Positions 33,705-46,339 of a stretch of DNA of 64,000 nt are shown piece by piece (position 1 is the first letter of the stretch; each line of letters opens with the position of its first letter). The notes under the pieces are model-generated. The model was not told the origin of the DNA, made no database searches, and was given only the letters and a program-made list of their open reading frames with translations. Position numbers and translations under genes: made by a program. The DNA is from Silene latifolia (taxonomy: Eukaryota; Streptophyta; Magnoliopsida; Caryophyllales; Caryophyllaceae): contig NC_133526.1 of the NCBI RefSeq assembly GCF_048544455.1, forward strand, positions 7,270,001 to 7,334,000. The letters are read 5' to 3'.

Positions 33705-34009
33705 CTCCCTCCAATTCATCATAATGATCTCCTTTGAGATGGGCATAATACTTAAGAAAAATGAATAAAGGACAAATGTGGGATTTGTTGATAGGAGAGA
33801 AGGATGAATTATTAGGAGTTAAATAAGGAGTTGTGGGGCCAAAACATTAAGGAAAGTAATAAAATAAGAGTAAAAGAGTTGTGTGGGGTTTGATAATAGG
33901 AGAGAGGGATGAATAAAATAAGAGTAAAAGTTACCAAAAAAGGAAAGGGAAACATTACTTGAATAATCCGTTTCGGGAAAGAGAGAACATTATAGCGAAT
34001 TGGAGGCAG
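33705..34009. mobile_element. Stowaway-type MITE
   Basis: Terminal repeats CTCCCTCCAATTC and GAATTGGAGGCAG, flanked by TA (33703-33704, 34010-34011). 305 bp, non-coding, with GGAGAGAAGGATGAAT/GGAGAGAGGGATGAAT internal duplications. Confidence 0.8.
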
Positions 34010-34219
34010 TATAATTTAGTATTTAGTGAAAATTATATAATTTAATGAAAAAATTAATTTTAATAAATAGAATTATATAATAAAATACAAAATATTTATT
34101 AATTTTTTTTATTTAGTGATTACAACTAACTTAGCAATAACTTCCTTATCTAAAAAGATACTTTTTGGAGGAAAAATTTGTAAGTTCACCTATTCTTTTA
34201 GTAGATAGGGATTTACGCG

Positions 34220-34545
34220 GCCTAATAAACGTATTAACTAGGCTGAGTTTGGGTCGGGATCAGTTATGTTTCGGTTGTTTGGGTTTGAAAGAATTTAGAA
34301 CGGGCTGAGTCATTTCGACTTTGCATTATTTTCGTGTGAGTTGTTATCAAGTTAATTGGGGATAACGGACAGCGATAATAAACATTCGGGTCGGATATAA
34401 TATGATCGGGTAATTCGTGTATCAGGTTAGATTCAGGTCCTCAATTTGGATGTCGTTCAGGTCGGGAATACGAAGAAAATCCAAATTAAACCTCAACTCT
34501 ATACACACTACATCTATATAATGAACCATCCAAATTAATCTAGAG
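34220..34545 (+). other. UGT-upstream-like remnant
   Basis: Matches 47900-48018 plus 48578-48755, the region just upstream of the intact UGT, including TTTGAAAGAATTTAGAACGG, ATATAATATGATCGGGTAAT, GAAGAAAATCCAAATTAAAC and CTACATCTATATAATGAACC (the UGT TATA region). The match stops about where the UGT start codon would be. A promoter without its gene. Confidence 0.75.
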
Positions 34546-34990
34546 TATCTTTTCTATTCTTTGTAAGGGTATTTTAATCAAACTAAACAAATGATGAGGA
34601 TAATGGAGTAAGTATGTAACAATAAATTCTAATTTTAATTTGGAATTTCATCTGGTGTCAACGTGAGTATGGTATTGACTTTCATTTCACCCTCTAATTA
34701 ACATGCGCATATAATCGTGCATCATGACCGACCTAGTCCTTATCTAACGATTCTTTCATCGTCATTTTGAGTTTGTTAATACTTGGAAGTTACGTCCTAT
34801 TGTTATCCTAGTTTTTTTTTTCTTTTTTTTTCCAAATATCAAAATATTCATTCAATTATTAGTCAGTGACATTTTCTGGTGCAATTTGTCACCGAAGATC
34901 ATTCAAACTGTAAAAAAAAAAAATTATTTTCCAAAACGACATATATAAAACAAAACGCTGGGAATATTAAGAACAAATTCATACATTTAA
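34546..34990. other. Intergenic; 3' flank of the CYP81-type gene
   Basis: AT-rich with T-run at 34813-34831. The right end is the probable 3' untranslated region of the P450 gene. Nothing else recognised. Confidence 0.35.
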
Positions 34991-37457
34991 TTAGATATTC
35001 AAGACAACATTGACAATATCTTGTCGTGGCTTGCACATTGCAACAAGAGGTGTAGCCATAGGCATGGCTAACCCAAAACCTTCAATCAATTCCACATTCA
35101 CTCCACCATTAGTTTCCCAATCAAAACATTGGAGTAATGAAGCCAAAATTATTGTCATGGCTCTGTTTGCAAGCGAAGATCCGGGGCATGATCTTCTTCC
35201 AACCCCAAACGGTATAAAACATGTTCGATACTCATTAACCTTGCCACCTTCGAATCTCTTAGGATTAAAGTCTAATGGGTCGTCCCATAAATTCGGATCC
35301 CTATGAATTGTCCATGCGTTGATCAAAACCATTGTACCCTTTGGCACTTGATACCCTGCTATGGTGCAATCTTCTGATGACGCGTGTGGGACTAGAAGCG
35401 GACCAGCAGGGAAGAGTCGCAATGTCTCGTTAATGATGTTTTGAATAAAGGCGAGCTTCTCAAGATCGGATTCATCCACTAATCGATCTCTTCCTATGCG
35501 ACTGTCGATTTCCAATTGTGCCTCGTTAAGTATATTTTGATTGTTGAGCAACGATGCGAGTGCCCACTCTATTGTAACAACTGCAGTGTCAATTCCTCCC
35601 ATCAACATTATCTACATTCAACATAACATATGTTATTATGTTAGTAATAGCTATTATAGATCCCGTACGAATGCGTGATTTTTTAGATAGGAATATTAAA
35701 GAAAATACGAAATAACAATTTTTTTTTTTTTTTGGTGTTGACCAGGAGTATCCCCTAACGACAGCTGGGGCAATCTCCTTCGGGGGTACTGAAGGCAATT
35801 TAATGGGTTGACCCCTCCCAAGTTTGGTTTTTTCATTCGCAAGAGTCCAGAATCAAACCCATGACCACTTGTTTAAGAGATGAGAACCTTACCACTCACA
35901 CCAACAACTTTGGTACAAAATAACAATTATAAAACCTCATATTTAACTCAATTTGATATTTAATTGTAGAACTTATTATTATTAATGTTTTGTATTAATT
36001 GGTGGAAAATGAAAGTTCAGTATAATCAAAGCCTAATTATAGATATGATATAATAAAAGCCCAGTTAAAGATACTTTATGATATAAAGAAAATCCAATTA
36101 TAGCAAATTCATTTAGGCGGAAAAATTTGGAAATTTCTTATTCTTTAGTATATAAGGGGTATTTCCATAAAAAGAGTTAAAACCCGAAAAATCCCATTCG
36201 AGCATTTTTACGTGACAAATAACATTACAGTAGCGAACTAAGTTAAATTAGGTTAGCCGGAGCGGTTGTTTAGAGCTGGCAAGTCTAACCCGATCTGACC
36301 CGGCCCGAAAATTTTGCAAACCAAAACAGGCCCGACCCAACCAGGTGATAACCTATAACCCGATTAAGGCCGTCCTGAAACCAAACCCGACCCGAGATGA
36401 CTCGTAACACGAATCAACCCGATACAAGCTTTGACCAACAATAATGTATTGTACCATACGACTGTCTTATAATAATATCATATGAACTTGAAAAAAAAAA
36501 AAAAAAAAAAAGTATCAGTACCAGTAAAATGCCCTTGATAATCTGATCAGAGTACTGCTCTGGATTTTCTTCCTGCAAATCAAATAACTTGTAAATCAAT
36601 GGCATTTTATCTCCAAACTTAGAAAAGCTTTCGTCCTTTCGAAACTTGTTGCATTCTTCTAATACACCATCAAAAAATTCCTCCATTTTTGTCATCACAT
36701 TTTTCATTCTCCCTTCTATATTTCCATAATTAAACCATCTTAAAAACGGGAAAAAATCAATTGGATTTGAGGCTCCACCCAACTCGAGAAGCTCGTTTAC
36801 AACCTCATATAAACCTTTATCGATTCCCTCCACAAAATCATATCGTTTTCCGGTTAACATCCTCATAATAATGTTGAAAAAACATTGGAACAATTTAGGT
36901 CTTATTTGGACCGGAGTAAAAAGATAGTCATGGATATTTGCGTTGTTGTTCGATATTAATAAACCTTTGATAAGCGACGTTATCTCCTCCTCCCTTATGT
37001 GAGTGAGGAGGTTAAGGCGCGTGGTTGAGAAAAACTCCGAAGCCGTTATTCTCCTAAGGTTACGCCAATGGGACCCGTAAGGTGCAGAACCAACGGTAGT
37101 TTGGTTATAGTGGAAGTGTATTGAAGAACGGTTGTTGGGCCTATTGGCTAAAACGACGTCGTTTTTAGTGAAGCATTCTTCGACTAGAGACGAAGAAGAT
37201 ATAACAACTGCCCGGACGTGGCCGAGTTTTAAGGAATAGATTGGACCATATTTAGAGGATAATTCATGAAGTGAACGATGAAAAGGTTGGTTAGTGTTGA
37301 GTAGATGGAGGTGACCGATTATCGGAAGCGACGGTGGTGATGGTGGTTGGTGTTTGTGGCTTGGTTTGGATAAGATGAAGAACCATATGAGACCTAAGAA
37401 TGTTAGTACTATAGCATAGAACCATGTTTGTTCCATTTTTGTTAATTTGCTATGCAT
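34991..37457 (-). CDS. Cytochrome P450, CYP81-family-like
   Basis: Two exons, 36522-37457 and 34991-35611, joined as ...IIKGILL|IMLMGGIDT.... An amino-terminal membrane anchor (WFYAIVLTFLGLIWFFIL) is followed by the Pro-rich hinge PPSPPSLPIIGHLHLL. P450 marks seen: GGIDTAV (oxygen-binding I-helix), ETLR (ExxR), FNPKRF (PxRF) and FIPFGVGRRSCPG (haem-binding Cys). The protein has about 518 residues, or 511 if translation starts at the second Met (37436, MEQTWFYAIV), which aligns better with the usual start. The one intron before the I-helix is the class-A P450 position. CYP81 enzymes hydroxylate isoflavonoids, lignans, glucosinolate intermediates or herbicides at the ER; the substrate here cannot be told. 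The intron holds a SINE. Confidence 0.9.
35721..35917 (-). mobile_element. tRNA-derived SINE
   Basis: On the minus strand it begins CCAAAGTTGTTGGTGTGAGT, with an A-box-like GTGTGAGTGGTAAGG and a B-box-like GGTTTGATTCTGG, and ends in a poly(A) tail (T-run on the plus strand). The direct repeat AAATAACAATT flanks it (35710-35720, 35918-35928). Inserted in the CYP81 intron. Confidence 0.85.
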
Positions 37458-37477
37458 TTATGGGCAAGTCTATCTAT

Positions 37478-37495
37478 CTATAAATAATATAAAAA
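37478..37495 (-). promoter_or_regulatory. TATA region of the CYP81-type gene
   Basis: On the minus strand the sequence is TTTTTATATTATTTATAG, 20-60 bp upstream of the two candidate start codons. Confidence 0.45.
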
Positions 37496-38175
37496 GCCAA
37501 TCTTAACCAACACCCTTTTTTGGAGTGATAGGGTAATACACCCTCCGTTATATTTTACAACGGTTATAAGTAAGACTAATTATTCTCATTTAAGATAGAT
37601 ATTATTCGTTTTAAATTTAAAATGGGTCAAAATATAACTAGTATAGCTAAAAACAAGTCTTTTGTTAACATCTAGGCAGTGGCGTTTCTAGGATGCTTGT
37701 AATGGGGTTCGCATTTACACACTAAATATATGGGAATTGAACCCCAATACCTTCAATAAAAAGATAAAAAGTCACATACAAACCATTATGCCAACAATAT
37801 CTAACTAAATCTAACTAATTCTTTAGTATTTTTAGTTGTATATAATACGGAGTAGTTTTTTAGGAACCAGTGGAGGTTTAATAGAACCCACGAACTTCCA
37901 CTAAAAACGCCTTTGCATCTAGGTGTCTTATTTATGAAAGTAAAAATTATTAAACCCGTCTTAAATTTAAAATCAATAATATTCAATTAAATGAGAATTT
38001 GTGTTGTTTTGGAAGAGAATCTGCAGCTCAATTAAAGCCATGTATGGACAAATAATAATAAGACCAAAAGTGTGAGAAAATGATTGTTGTTAATAATTGT
38101 CAACAAAAATGAAAAAAATGCTTAACAGGAACTATGGTCCATCACTCCATTTTCCACCCTATTTTATACGTTTGT
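37496..38175. other. Upstream region of the CYP81-type gene
   Basis: AT-rich. 37675-37920 contains CAGTGGCGTTTCTAGGATGC-type sequence that looks repetitive. No gene recognised. Confidence 0.35.
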
Positions 38176-38191
38176 CAACAGTCAACAGTCA

Positions 38192-40032
38192 AAGGGCCAC
38201 AAAGCGCCTTTCTCTTGCTGGCCGGGCTACCTTGCTCAAGTCTACTCTTTCAACTATTGCCAGTTACTCTATGCAATCTGCTAAAATTCCTCGGACGGTA
38301 TGCGATTCGATTGACAGAAAGTCGAGGCGCTTCTTATGGGGAGGCGATGATGATAAAAAGCCAGTGCATTTAATTTCTTGGGAAACAATCCAACGACCAA
38401 AATCGGCTGGTGGTCTTGGAATTACTTCGGCTAGGCAGGCAAATGCTGCGTTTTTAACGAAGCTAGGTCACCGAATGCTAACAGAACATACTCGCCTGTG
38501 GTCTAGAGTTTTACGGTTCAAATATTGTAATGGCAGGTGCGATATAGACATGTTCAAGCCAAAGAACAATATGTCTCATGTTTGGGCTGGGATCACGGCT
38601 CAAGCTCAAACAATTTCAAAGGGTTCGGCCATGGCAATTGGAGACGGGCGCCATACTCTGTTTTGGGATCATTGTTGGGCAGCTGATGAGTGTCTATCCG
38701 ACAGAGCCACCACGCCTATTCCCATTGATATTCTTGGTGCAACAGTCAGTGAGATGTGGGACGAAGATGCGGGATGGAAATGGGATGTATTTGCTAATTA
38801 CCTTCCTCAAATTGAATTACAGAAGATAGCTGCCTTCTCTTTACGACCCAACATTGGTCTTGAAGATTCGGTCTTCTGGAAAGGTACGACATCAGGACGT
38901 TTCTCTTTAAAAACCGCTTTATCTATCATCAAATCCCGGGCAAGTGGAATAGAACCCGACTCTCCAATGTGGAAGGTCATATGGCACCTACCAGTCCAAC
39001 AAAGGATTCGGATGTTTTTATGGCTCGCTTTTCATGGCAGACTGATGCATAACGTGAATCGCGTTCGTCGCGGAATGGGAGATGATTCAATCTGCCCTAG
39101 GTGTCACAGTGAAGAGGAAAGCTCCGATCATCTCCTCCGCTCGTGCCCTGTCTCGCGCAACATTTGGAGCCAAGTAAGTGACTTGGTTTCCCACAACTAC
39201 TTTTATAACTCTTCCTACTCTGATTGGCTGACTTACAATGCGAGTAATAGCATTCCTAACTCATCGGAAGATTGGTCGATGCAATTTGCTATTACTTGCT
39301 GGTGGATTTGGAAATGGCGTAATAACGTCGCTTTCGGCCATGACGAGGATAATCCCATAGACCCTAGAGCTTTTTTATTCCAGCAGTTTGCGTCCTCTAA
39401 AAACGCTTTCGATCGATATTCGTTATTCATTCCTATACCTGGTCAGGGGCGAAGAGAAGTCTTTATTAGGTGGCTCCCCCCACCCCATGGCTGGTTCCTT
39501 TTGAATACTGATGGGGCTTCCAAAGGTAACCCGGGACCGGCAGGTTGTGGTGGTATACTTCGGGATGAAACGGGAAACTTTGTCGATGCATATTTTTTCT
39601 CGGGCGGGTACTGTAGTTCGATGAAGGCCGAGTTACTAGCCTTGGAAGCAGGGTTGGAAAGAGCTCGCGCATTGCATCTCGAAAAGGTTCTTGTTCAGAT
39701 GGATAATAGTCCTTGTATCAAACTCATAAAAGAGGAGCAGCTGGTTCGCAATAACTTACGATCGTTGGTCAAAAGATGTAAGGATCTTGTGTTTGATAAT
39801 GGATGGAAAGTGGAGCTGCAACATAATTTCAGGGAAGCTAATAGGGCGGCCGACTGGCTAGCTAATCAAGGAGTAGGGTCAAGTAGTACTAAAACTTTTA
39901 TTAATGCTCCACCGTCGACTCTTCGCCAGATTCTGCGTGAAGACATTCTTGGGGTGGCTACCCCCCGTGTAATAGCTAATTAGTTATTTATGTTTTCTCG
40001 GGGCTTGCCCCTCATTTGCACCAAAAAAAAAA
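38192..40032 (+). mobile_element. 5'-truncated L1-type LINE with RNase H domain
   Basis: A long open frame ends at 39983, followed by a short 3' tail and poly(A) at 40023-40032. Encoded in order: the end of the reverse transcriptase (RLSLAGRATLLKSTL, ISWETIQRPKSAGGLGI), a zf-RVT domain (WHLPVQQRIRMFLWLAFHGR, CPRCHSEEESSDHLLRSC) and a plant-type RNase H domain with its acidic residues present (TDGASKGNPGPAG, MKAELLALEAGL, VQMDN, EANRAADWLANQG). The target duplication is a GTCAACA-rich repeat of about 15 bp on both sides (38177-38192 and from 40033). The frame continues upstream to 38097 only because flanking host DNA happens to be open. Endonuclease and most of the reverse transcriptase are missing, so this copy cannot move by itself. 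Confidence 0.9.
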
Positions 40033-40211
40033 CAGTCAACAGTCAACAGTCAACACCATTATTGTTAATAATTGTCATTCCATGATTTGCGTGTGAAATT
40101 CAGAGTCAGGGCCCATGCTACATCAATTTTGAGGATTGCAAGATCTTCCCTTTTCTACTGACTTGTGTTCAAAAATAATAGGCCGAAATAATGCCGAATA
40201 CCAAAAATATT

Positions 40212-40337
40212 TTAGTCTAATGATTAACACGGAGGTATTGTGGACATTTGGTCTTAGGTTTGAATTCCCTCTCCCGACCTCCCCTCAAGTGTAATGCGAC
40301 TAATTACACGATTCGTTGGTAAAAAAAATTAAAAAAT
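40212..40337 (+). mobile_element. Probable SINE
   Basis: Starts TTAGTCTAATGATTAACACG, has a B-box-like TAGGTTTGAATTCC, and ends TTCGTTGGTAAAAAAAA. The size and promoter-like boxes fit a tRNA-derived SINE of a different family from 35721-35917. No clear target duplication. Confidence 0.5.
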
Positions 40338-40510
40338 TTGGGCTGAACGTGCGTAATTCGAAACAAGACGATTACCACAATTCACTCACGGGCCTATAAT
40401 CCACTCATTCACCCATTATATATATTGTCTTGTCTATGATCCACTCATGGGCGGCCTACACTTAATTTGTCATTTGGCCCACGATAATCAGACATGAGAT
40501 TCCGACTTTA

Positions 40511-40828
40511 GGTCTCTGTTCGTTTTGGACATAATTTCAGCTCATTTCAGTTTAACACATTTTTTTCACAAATTAATTTCAGCTCTATTCAGTTCAGTTC
40601 AACTCCATTCAGTTCACTTCATCTAATCTCTTCACTAATTAACTCTCAGTTCAACTCGGCTTAGTTCAGTCCAGCAGAGCTAAGTGGAACTCATCTATTC
40701 ACAAATTAAACCCTTATTTCAGTTTGCTATATTTCAGTTCAGTTCAGCTCCATTTGGTGCACTTAGCTCAGCTTCATCAAGTTTAGCTCTTTTTAGATAA
40801 ACTCTTTTCAACCGAAAAGAATAGGGCC
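40511..40828. mobile_element. Degenerate PIF/Harbinger-like MITE rich in CAGTTCAGTTCAACTC
   Basis: Imperfect ends GGTCTCTGTTCGTTTTGG and CCGAAAAGAATAGGGCC are flanked by TTA (40508-40510, 40829-40831). The interior is a run of CAGTTCAGTTCA-type repeats. Confidence 0.55.
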
Positions 40829-43800
40829 TTAAGAAGGTTGAGAATAATTTGGCAATTCTATTCTTCATGAGATTATGATAAAAAATAATTCATGTTATTA
40901 TATTTAGTTTTAGCATCTTTATAATAGATTTATGCATACTTTTATTCAAACTTAAAATTTTATATTTAGTTTTAGCATCTTTATAATAGATTTATTTGTT
41001 TTAAATTTAAAATTTCAATGAACTTACCTCGTTAGGGCAGTCATGAGTCGGCCAGGTCTTAACTCTTGACCCTAGTCCATAAATATGTAATTGTCGAAGA
41101 CTCGAAGGAGGTGAAATCCTGCAACATCTGTCATATGTTGATGCAAGTATGCAACATTGCCAATTTCAATTGCTTTTGGCATCAGCAATTCTGCCGACAC
41201 GGCTTGACATGTTCATTTTCACACTTGCGGCATTTAACATTTTTTCTAAAGTTGAGCAAATTACACCTGCCAGAGGAAAATGCTTCAGCGTAGCTCATAG
41301 TAAAAACGACAAACCTTTTCGAGAGAGAGAGAGACAATAGGAGAGAAAAGGAAAGTTACATGGAGCAAACCCAATCCCCAGAATCTAGAGACTCTGGTGG
41401 CCTGGTAGCTGAGCACTGGAAACATATTGTTTTTCTTGAAAAATTTGAACTTCCACACCTATAACAAAATTACATTTAGTGAGGGAGGGAGCAACCACAG
41501 ATTTCAACGAATATTTAAGCTAGAAACCCTCTAGATACCTGCCTCCAAGCAACCACAGATTTCAACGAATATTTGAGCAACCTTTTTGAAAAATTCCTCC
41601 GAAGGCAGGGCACTGCCACAACATACCTACCTCAGCCGCCGGACCGTGCCATTTTGGAGTGGCTCGGAAGACACCACGACACATAGCCCGGCCCAAAGAC
41701 CGTTTGGTTACATCAAATTGGTTACATCAAATTCCATGAGGTAGGTGGCAAGCCCTTCAACTTAAAACATATATGCCTTTTAGAGTATGCTTAAATTTGC
41801 CATTAGATTTCAACGAATATTTGAGCTAGAAACCCACTAGATATTATCATCTGACAGCTAGAATCCTTGAATAATTTTAAAACGGAAAGGCAAAATTATC
41901 CACGGAATGGGAGACCAGGTGAAATAACTTTCTCTCGCCTATTCAAGATTAGAGAAACTCACTGAGGGCAATTCCAGTCGCCTTTTTGGAGTTCAGTGTG
42001 GACTCTTTTTTTCTTCTTAGGATCATCCTCCATACAATTTCGGCATTGGGTATTTCTGGCATAATTTAAGTATTGACATCTGCAAGCCAAGCAAAAGGAT
42101 TATCAATTTGAATCAAACAGGAGAATTAACAAAGTCCAAATTAGAACTATTTTTTTTTTTTAAAAAAAAAAGCAAGATCTAGCAGAAGGGCAGCCTCTAG
42201 CCTATTCAAGGATAGAAAAACTCACGTACAAAGAATGCCGCTCACCGGACTTGGGTTCAACATGTCGCCAAGGAGCATCACCAATCCTTAGTTCAACATG
42301 TCGCCTAGGAGCATCCTCATTGCATTTTACACAGTTGATATTTCGGCCAAAGTTTACATAATTACACCTGCAATGGAATACAAGGAATAAACATTAAATC
42401 GTACAACTATTCAAGGGCAAATGGAAATACGAGATGGACCGGATGTTCAACTAATCACAATTAAAAATTTAGAAAGATTTAACTAATTCTAAAAATCATT
42501 TTAACTTGAAAATAGAATCATAAAACATTTGTCAGGCGAATGAATACCAAGTCAATGATCAATCATATATATCTACCGCGCGACCGACATTCATTTCTAA
42601 TGCGCAAAAGGAGGTAAAAGAAAAGAAACAATAAAGCTCCCCGTGACTATATTGTTGTCAACTCAAATCAGTTTGGCGGCTTTGGCCACCTACAAGACAA
42701 ACATTTATGCATCTAACTCCATCCCTTTCACAGATGCTACCCGCACCATAAATTCTCAAAACTCACTTGAAGAGCAATATTAAGTACCAAAAAAATAACT
42801 TGAAGAACAATATTTACAACATTCAATGAATATTCTATTAAAATCCAAAAGTGCACACATATTAAATACCCCAAACTGGCCATAAGGTAATCTTTTATTT
42901 GGCATAGCCTTGAAGAGAAAAGCATATCGCTGCTTTTGGTGTCAAAATTTAGGTACACAAAAGTATTGATATGTTTTTCCTTCAAATAATTCATCTACAG
43001 AAGAGTACACAAAATTCGACATCACGTTATAACTAAAACCAAAGTCCTTTCGAAAAAAAGTAGAACAAAGTGTTATTATCGGAGGAAAAGATTAGATCAA
43101 CATTATTCTCTCCAAGTTATTCACATGTACTACATGCACCTCCTAAAAGCATGCATATAAATCTAAGGAAATATGTGAAAGACTAACGATTCGTAGGCTA
43201 CACATTCCCAAAAATAAAACAACTCCACCGCCTATGATCACAAAGATATTAAATTGCCGAGTGAACAAAAGTACATCAACCATCAGTAGCCAATTTTTTA
43301 TGAACCATTGATACCCAAGCATCTTTGCTACTAAGCCATAGTAAAAAAATGAATAACATAAAAGTGAAGTGAACAACTCGTTCGGTGGGCGGGCATACCC
43401 TACGGATGTATCGATAACATTGTATCTGGGAATGCTCTTGACTCCTACGACAGAGGGTTTATCCATGAGGAGGGCCTGATCCTTGAGATAGTGCTTGAGA
43501 ATGCCGAATTTGCTCAGGTTGCTAAGAAGAAAGCAACAAAAGAAATGTTCTGGAACCCCGATTGAGAATAGATTAGATTAGATATGCTCAAGGGTCGGCT
43601 ATATCAAGCCAATAAAGGACCATGCACCGGACATATGGATTAACAATCTCCTCCTTCACCTTCTCGAAGTATCGAAATTGGAACTTTAGGCCGTTAGGGG
43701 CTCCGGTGAAAGCATGAAGCACCTTGCGGCGGATATCCTCTCGGATTCGGAATGGAAATATTGATTTTATTGGTCCTTTGGAGACAAGGGTGAACGATCG

Positions 43801-44954
43801 AACGTTCAAAAGGACTTTATGTCTTCTTTGACAAGATATAGTATTAATTAAGGAACACCAAGTGGGTGGTTCACTCCATAGCCCTTATCATAGAGGTGAC
43901 GGCGTGACGCCCATCATAAAAAGACCACCATGTAAGTGACACTCATATACAAAAAGATACCCTAAAAGTGACGCCCCTAAACAAAAAAAAAAAAAAAAAC
44001 ACTCTAAATGTGACGCTCATAAACAAAATGAGAGATGAATAGTTATGCTCTCAAGTTAACATAGGTTATCTTATCAGCTTATCTACAAAAATAAGAAGAG
44101 ACAAGTTTCTACTTAAGCATTAGGCTCCAAATACATGGCCCATAATGTTAATAAGCTCAGTTTGGTCACACTCATAATTATCTCTGTCATGTGAGTGATA
44201 GGATTTCTCTCTTCCAGAGTTTGGGGAGCCCTTAAGGCACTAGGGTAATCATGTTACGTGAGTGTTAGGGCTTAGCTATTCTAGAGCTTTAAAAGGTACA
44301 GTCACTATTATAGCTACTCGAGGTCGGTATATTCAAGTGCAACTTTTTCACTAACAAAGAAATTTGTTATCTACCTTCATTCACAAAGCTAATCCATTTG
44401 TCGCTTGGCCCATAGCACGCTACAACTACGAATTCAAAGGTGGGACGAGAGAGGGAGTATAATACTCCGTATTACATGATTCACAAGACGCTACAACTAC
44501 GGCTCTACAAAATAGATTTGAGGACAGAACTCGATACCCACTTACCCCCTCTGTGATTAAAATTGTTAAGGTTATTTTATGTAAATATCATAAAGTCATT
44601 AACACGTCAAATTTATTTTTTTGACATCTTATTCAACACATACAACTATACAAGGCGGCATAAACTCGCTCACTCGTAAATTGGTCCCCAACAATAAGCA
44701 GTTGAAGCATTGCAAAAAAGTCTAATTTACCAAGTACGAAGTATTTGTTTAGTTCACACCTTCGAAACCAAATACCGAAGAACTTAAAAATCATGAATAA
44801 GAGTTTAATGGGAGATGCCCCAAAGCTCTTTGACATAAAAATGTTATGTAAATCTAATACGGGTTATCGACATTTACCCAACATATCACAAATCAAGAAT
44901 TTCATTAGGATCAAGACAAATCAAGATTCTCAAGATTGGATAAAAGATAAAACA

Positions 44955-45510
44955 AAGAACGGCAACCTAGGTAGCACCAAAACGGACAAGGACACGACAC
45001 GGACACGTGACACGGCATCCCATGAAATTTCGGACACGGGACACGTTATCTAAATTTAATAAAGTATATATTTTGTAGTTATATATGTGTGATTTTATTT
45101 TTGAAAAAATATTTGATACAACAACAACAACATTACCCAAGTGCCTCAATGGCTCCCGCAAATCAGTGCGGGGGGTAAGGGGGTCGGATGTACGCACCTT
45201 ACCCTTGTATTAGCAACACAAAGAGGTCATTTTCCAGAATAAGTATTTGATATTAAATTTAAATAAATGAAGGTAAAATTTGACGTTAAATATAACTTAT
45301 TCTCATTTCTAAAACCAAAACCAACTTATAATCAATCTATTTCGACATCTTATTACTTGTCTAAAGAACATCATTTGCCCACCAAATTCAACCATATAAC
45401 AATTCACGCCATTTACCTTAAATTCAACTTTCCGTTTGAAGGTGTGTCTAATATCATGGACACGGCTCAAAATACCATGGACACGCGTCGGACACGTGCC
45501 CAAATAACAT
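44955..45510. repeat. CGTGTC-rich dispersed repeat, copy 3 (inverted), replacing OZ exon 3
   Basis: Reverse orientation relative to 12492-12836 and 13455-13800; shared words include CATCCCATGAAATTT and GACACGTTATCTAAATTTAA. In copies B and C this position holds about 0.6 kb including exon 3; here the flanks AAAGATAAAACAAAGAAC and TTAATGCGAAAAATCACTC abut the repeat. It contains a nested SINE. Confidence 0.75.
45119..45243 (-). mobile_element. Au-like SINE (5'-truncated)
   Basis: Read on the minus strand it ends GTAATGTTGTTGTTGTTG, the TTG-tail of Au-type SINEs, after TAAGGTGCGTACATCCGACC. The direct repeat TATTTGATA flanks it (45110-45118, 45244-45252). Nested in the CGTGTC-rich repeat. Confidence 0.75.
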
Positions 45511-46339
45511 ATTAATGCGAAAAATCACTCAACGCTAAAGACAATTATAAGTATGCTAGATCATATTTGCTAAGCGCAATCGGCAACAAGACGTCTTGTA
45601 TACGGGTATAGTTGTACAAAGACCACGTCTGTCACTCGAACTAATAGACAAGTTGCAAAACACCTTCGCTAACACACTAGTCTTAGTAGTCGGCCTTTTT
45701 GCTGATTTTGCAATTATGGTACTAGGTAGTTTAAATTCAAATCGATCGGGAGCCTCTGCTACTTAACGGATAAAGCTTGGATCACAACAGAAATCATAGA
45801 AGACACTAAGTGGAATATTTATGATATATTTAGAAATAAATTTAGGAGACAAAAAACTCGATATCATAACAGATACGGAGTAAGATATTTCTTATTAAGG
45901 GACTTACCTTTTTTTCCACCAAACCTACATACTCTCTAAGTCGTTTTGCTGAGTTACAAACTCTCCGATCAAGTTTAGGACATCCAATCTCCACGACGTT
46001 TTCAATATCATCTTTCGACAATGACCTACAAAGAAGAAGCACAAGGAAAAGTGAGCCTATAAAACAGACAAAATAGTAGGCCGGGCACAACAATAATAAT
46101 CACAATGCCTTAGCTCTACAAATAATTGGGGGGTGGCAAACATGAGGGTGTAACAAAAGTAATATGGGGAAACAAATAGATGAGACCAACCGAGAATAAA
46201 CAAGGAATGACTAAAGAATAAAAGCGAAACGGGAAAAGGGAAAAGAGGGGGAAAGAAAAACACACAATAAAATAAAACCTCACCACTCAGATGTATTGTT
46301 GTTGCACTCTCTTGATCTACCCTAACAAATGGCATACAT

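Noticed and set aside
35721-35917. tRNA gene
   Set aside because: A- and B-box-like sequences are present but there is no cloverleaf; poly(A) tail and target duplication show a SINE.
38097-38191. Amino-terminal extension of the LINE protein
   Set aside because: This part is flanking host DNA that happens to be open; it precedes the LINE boundary and target duplication.
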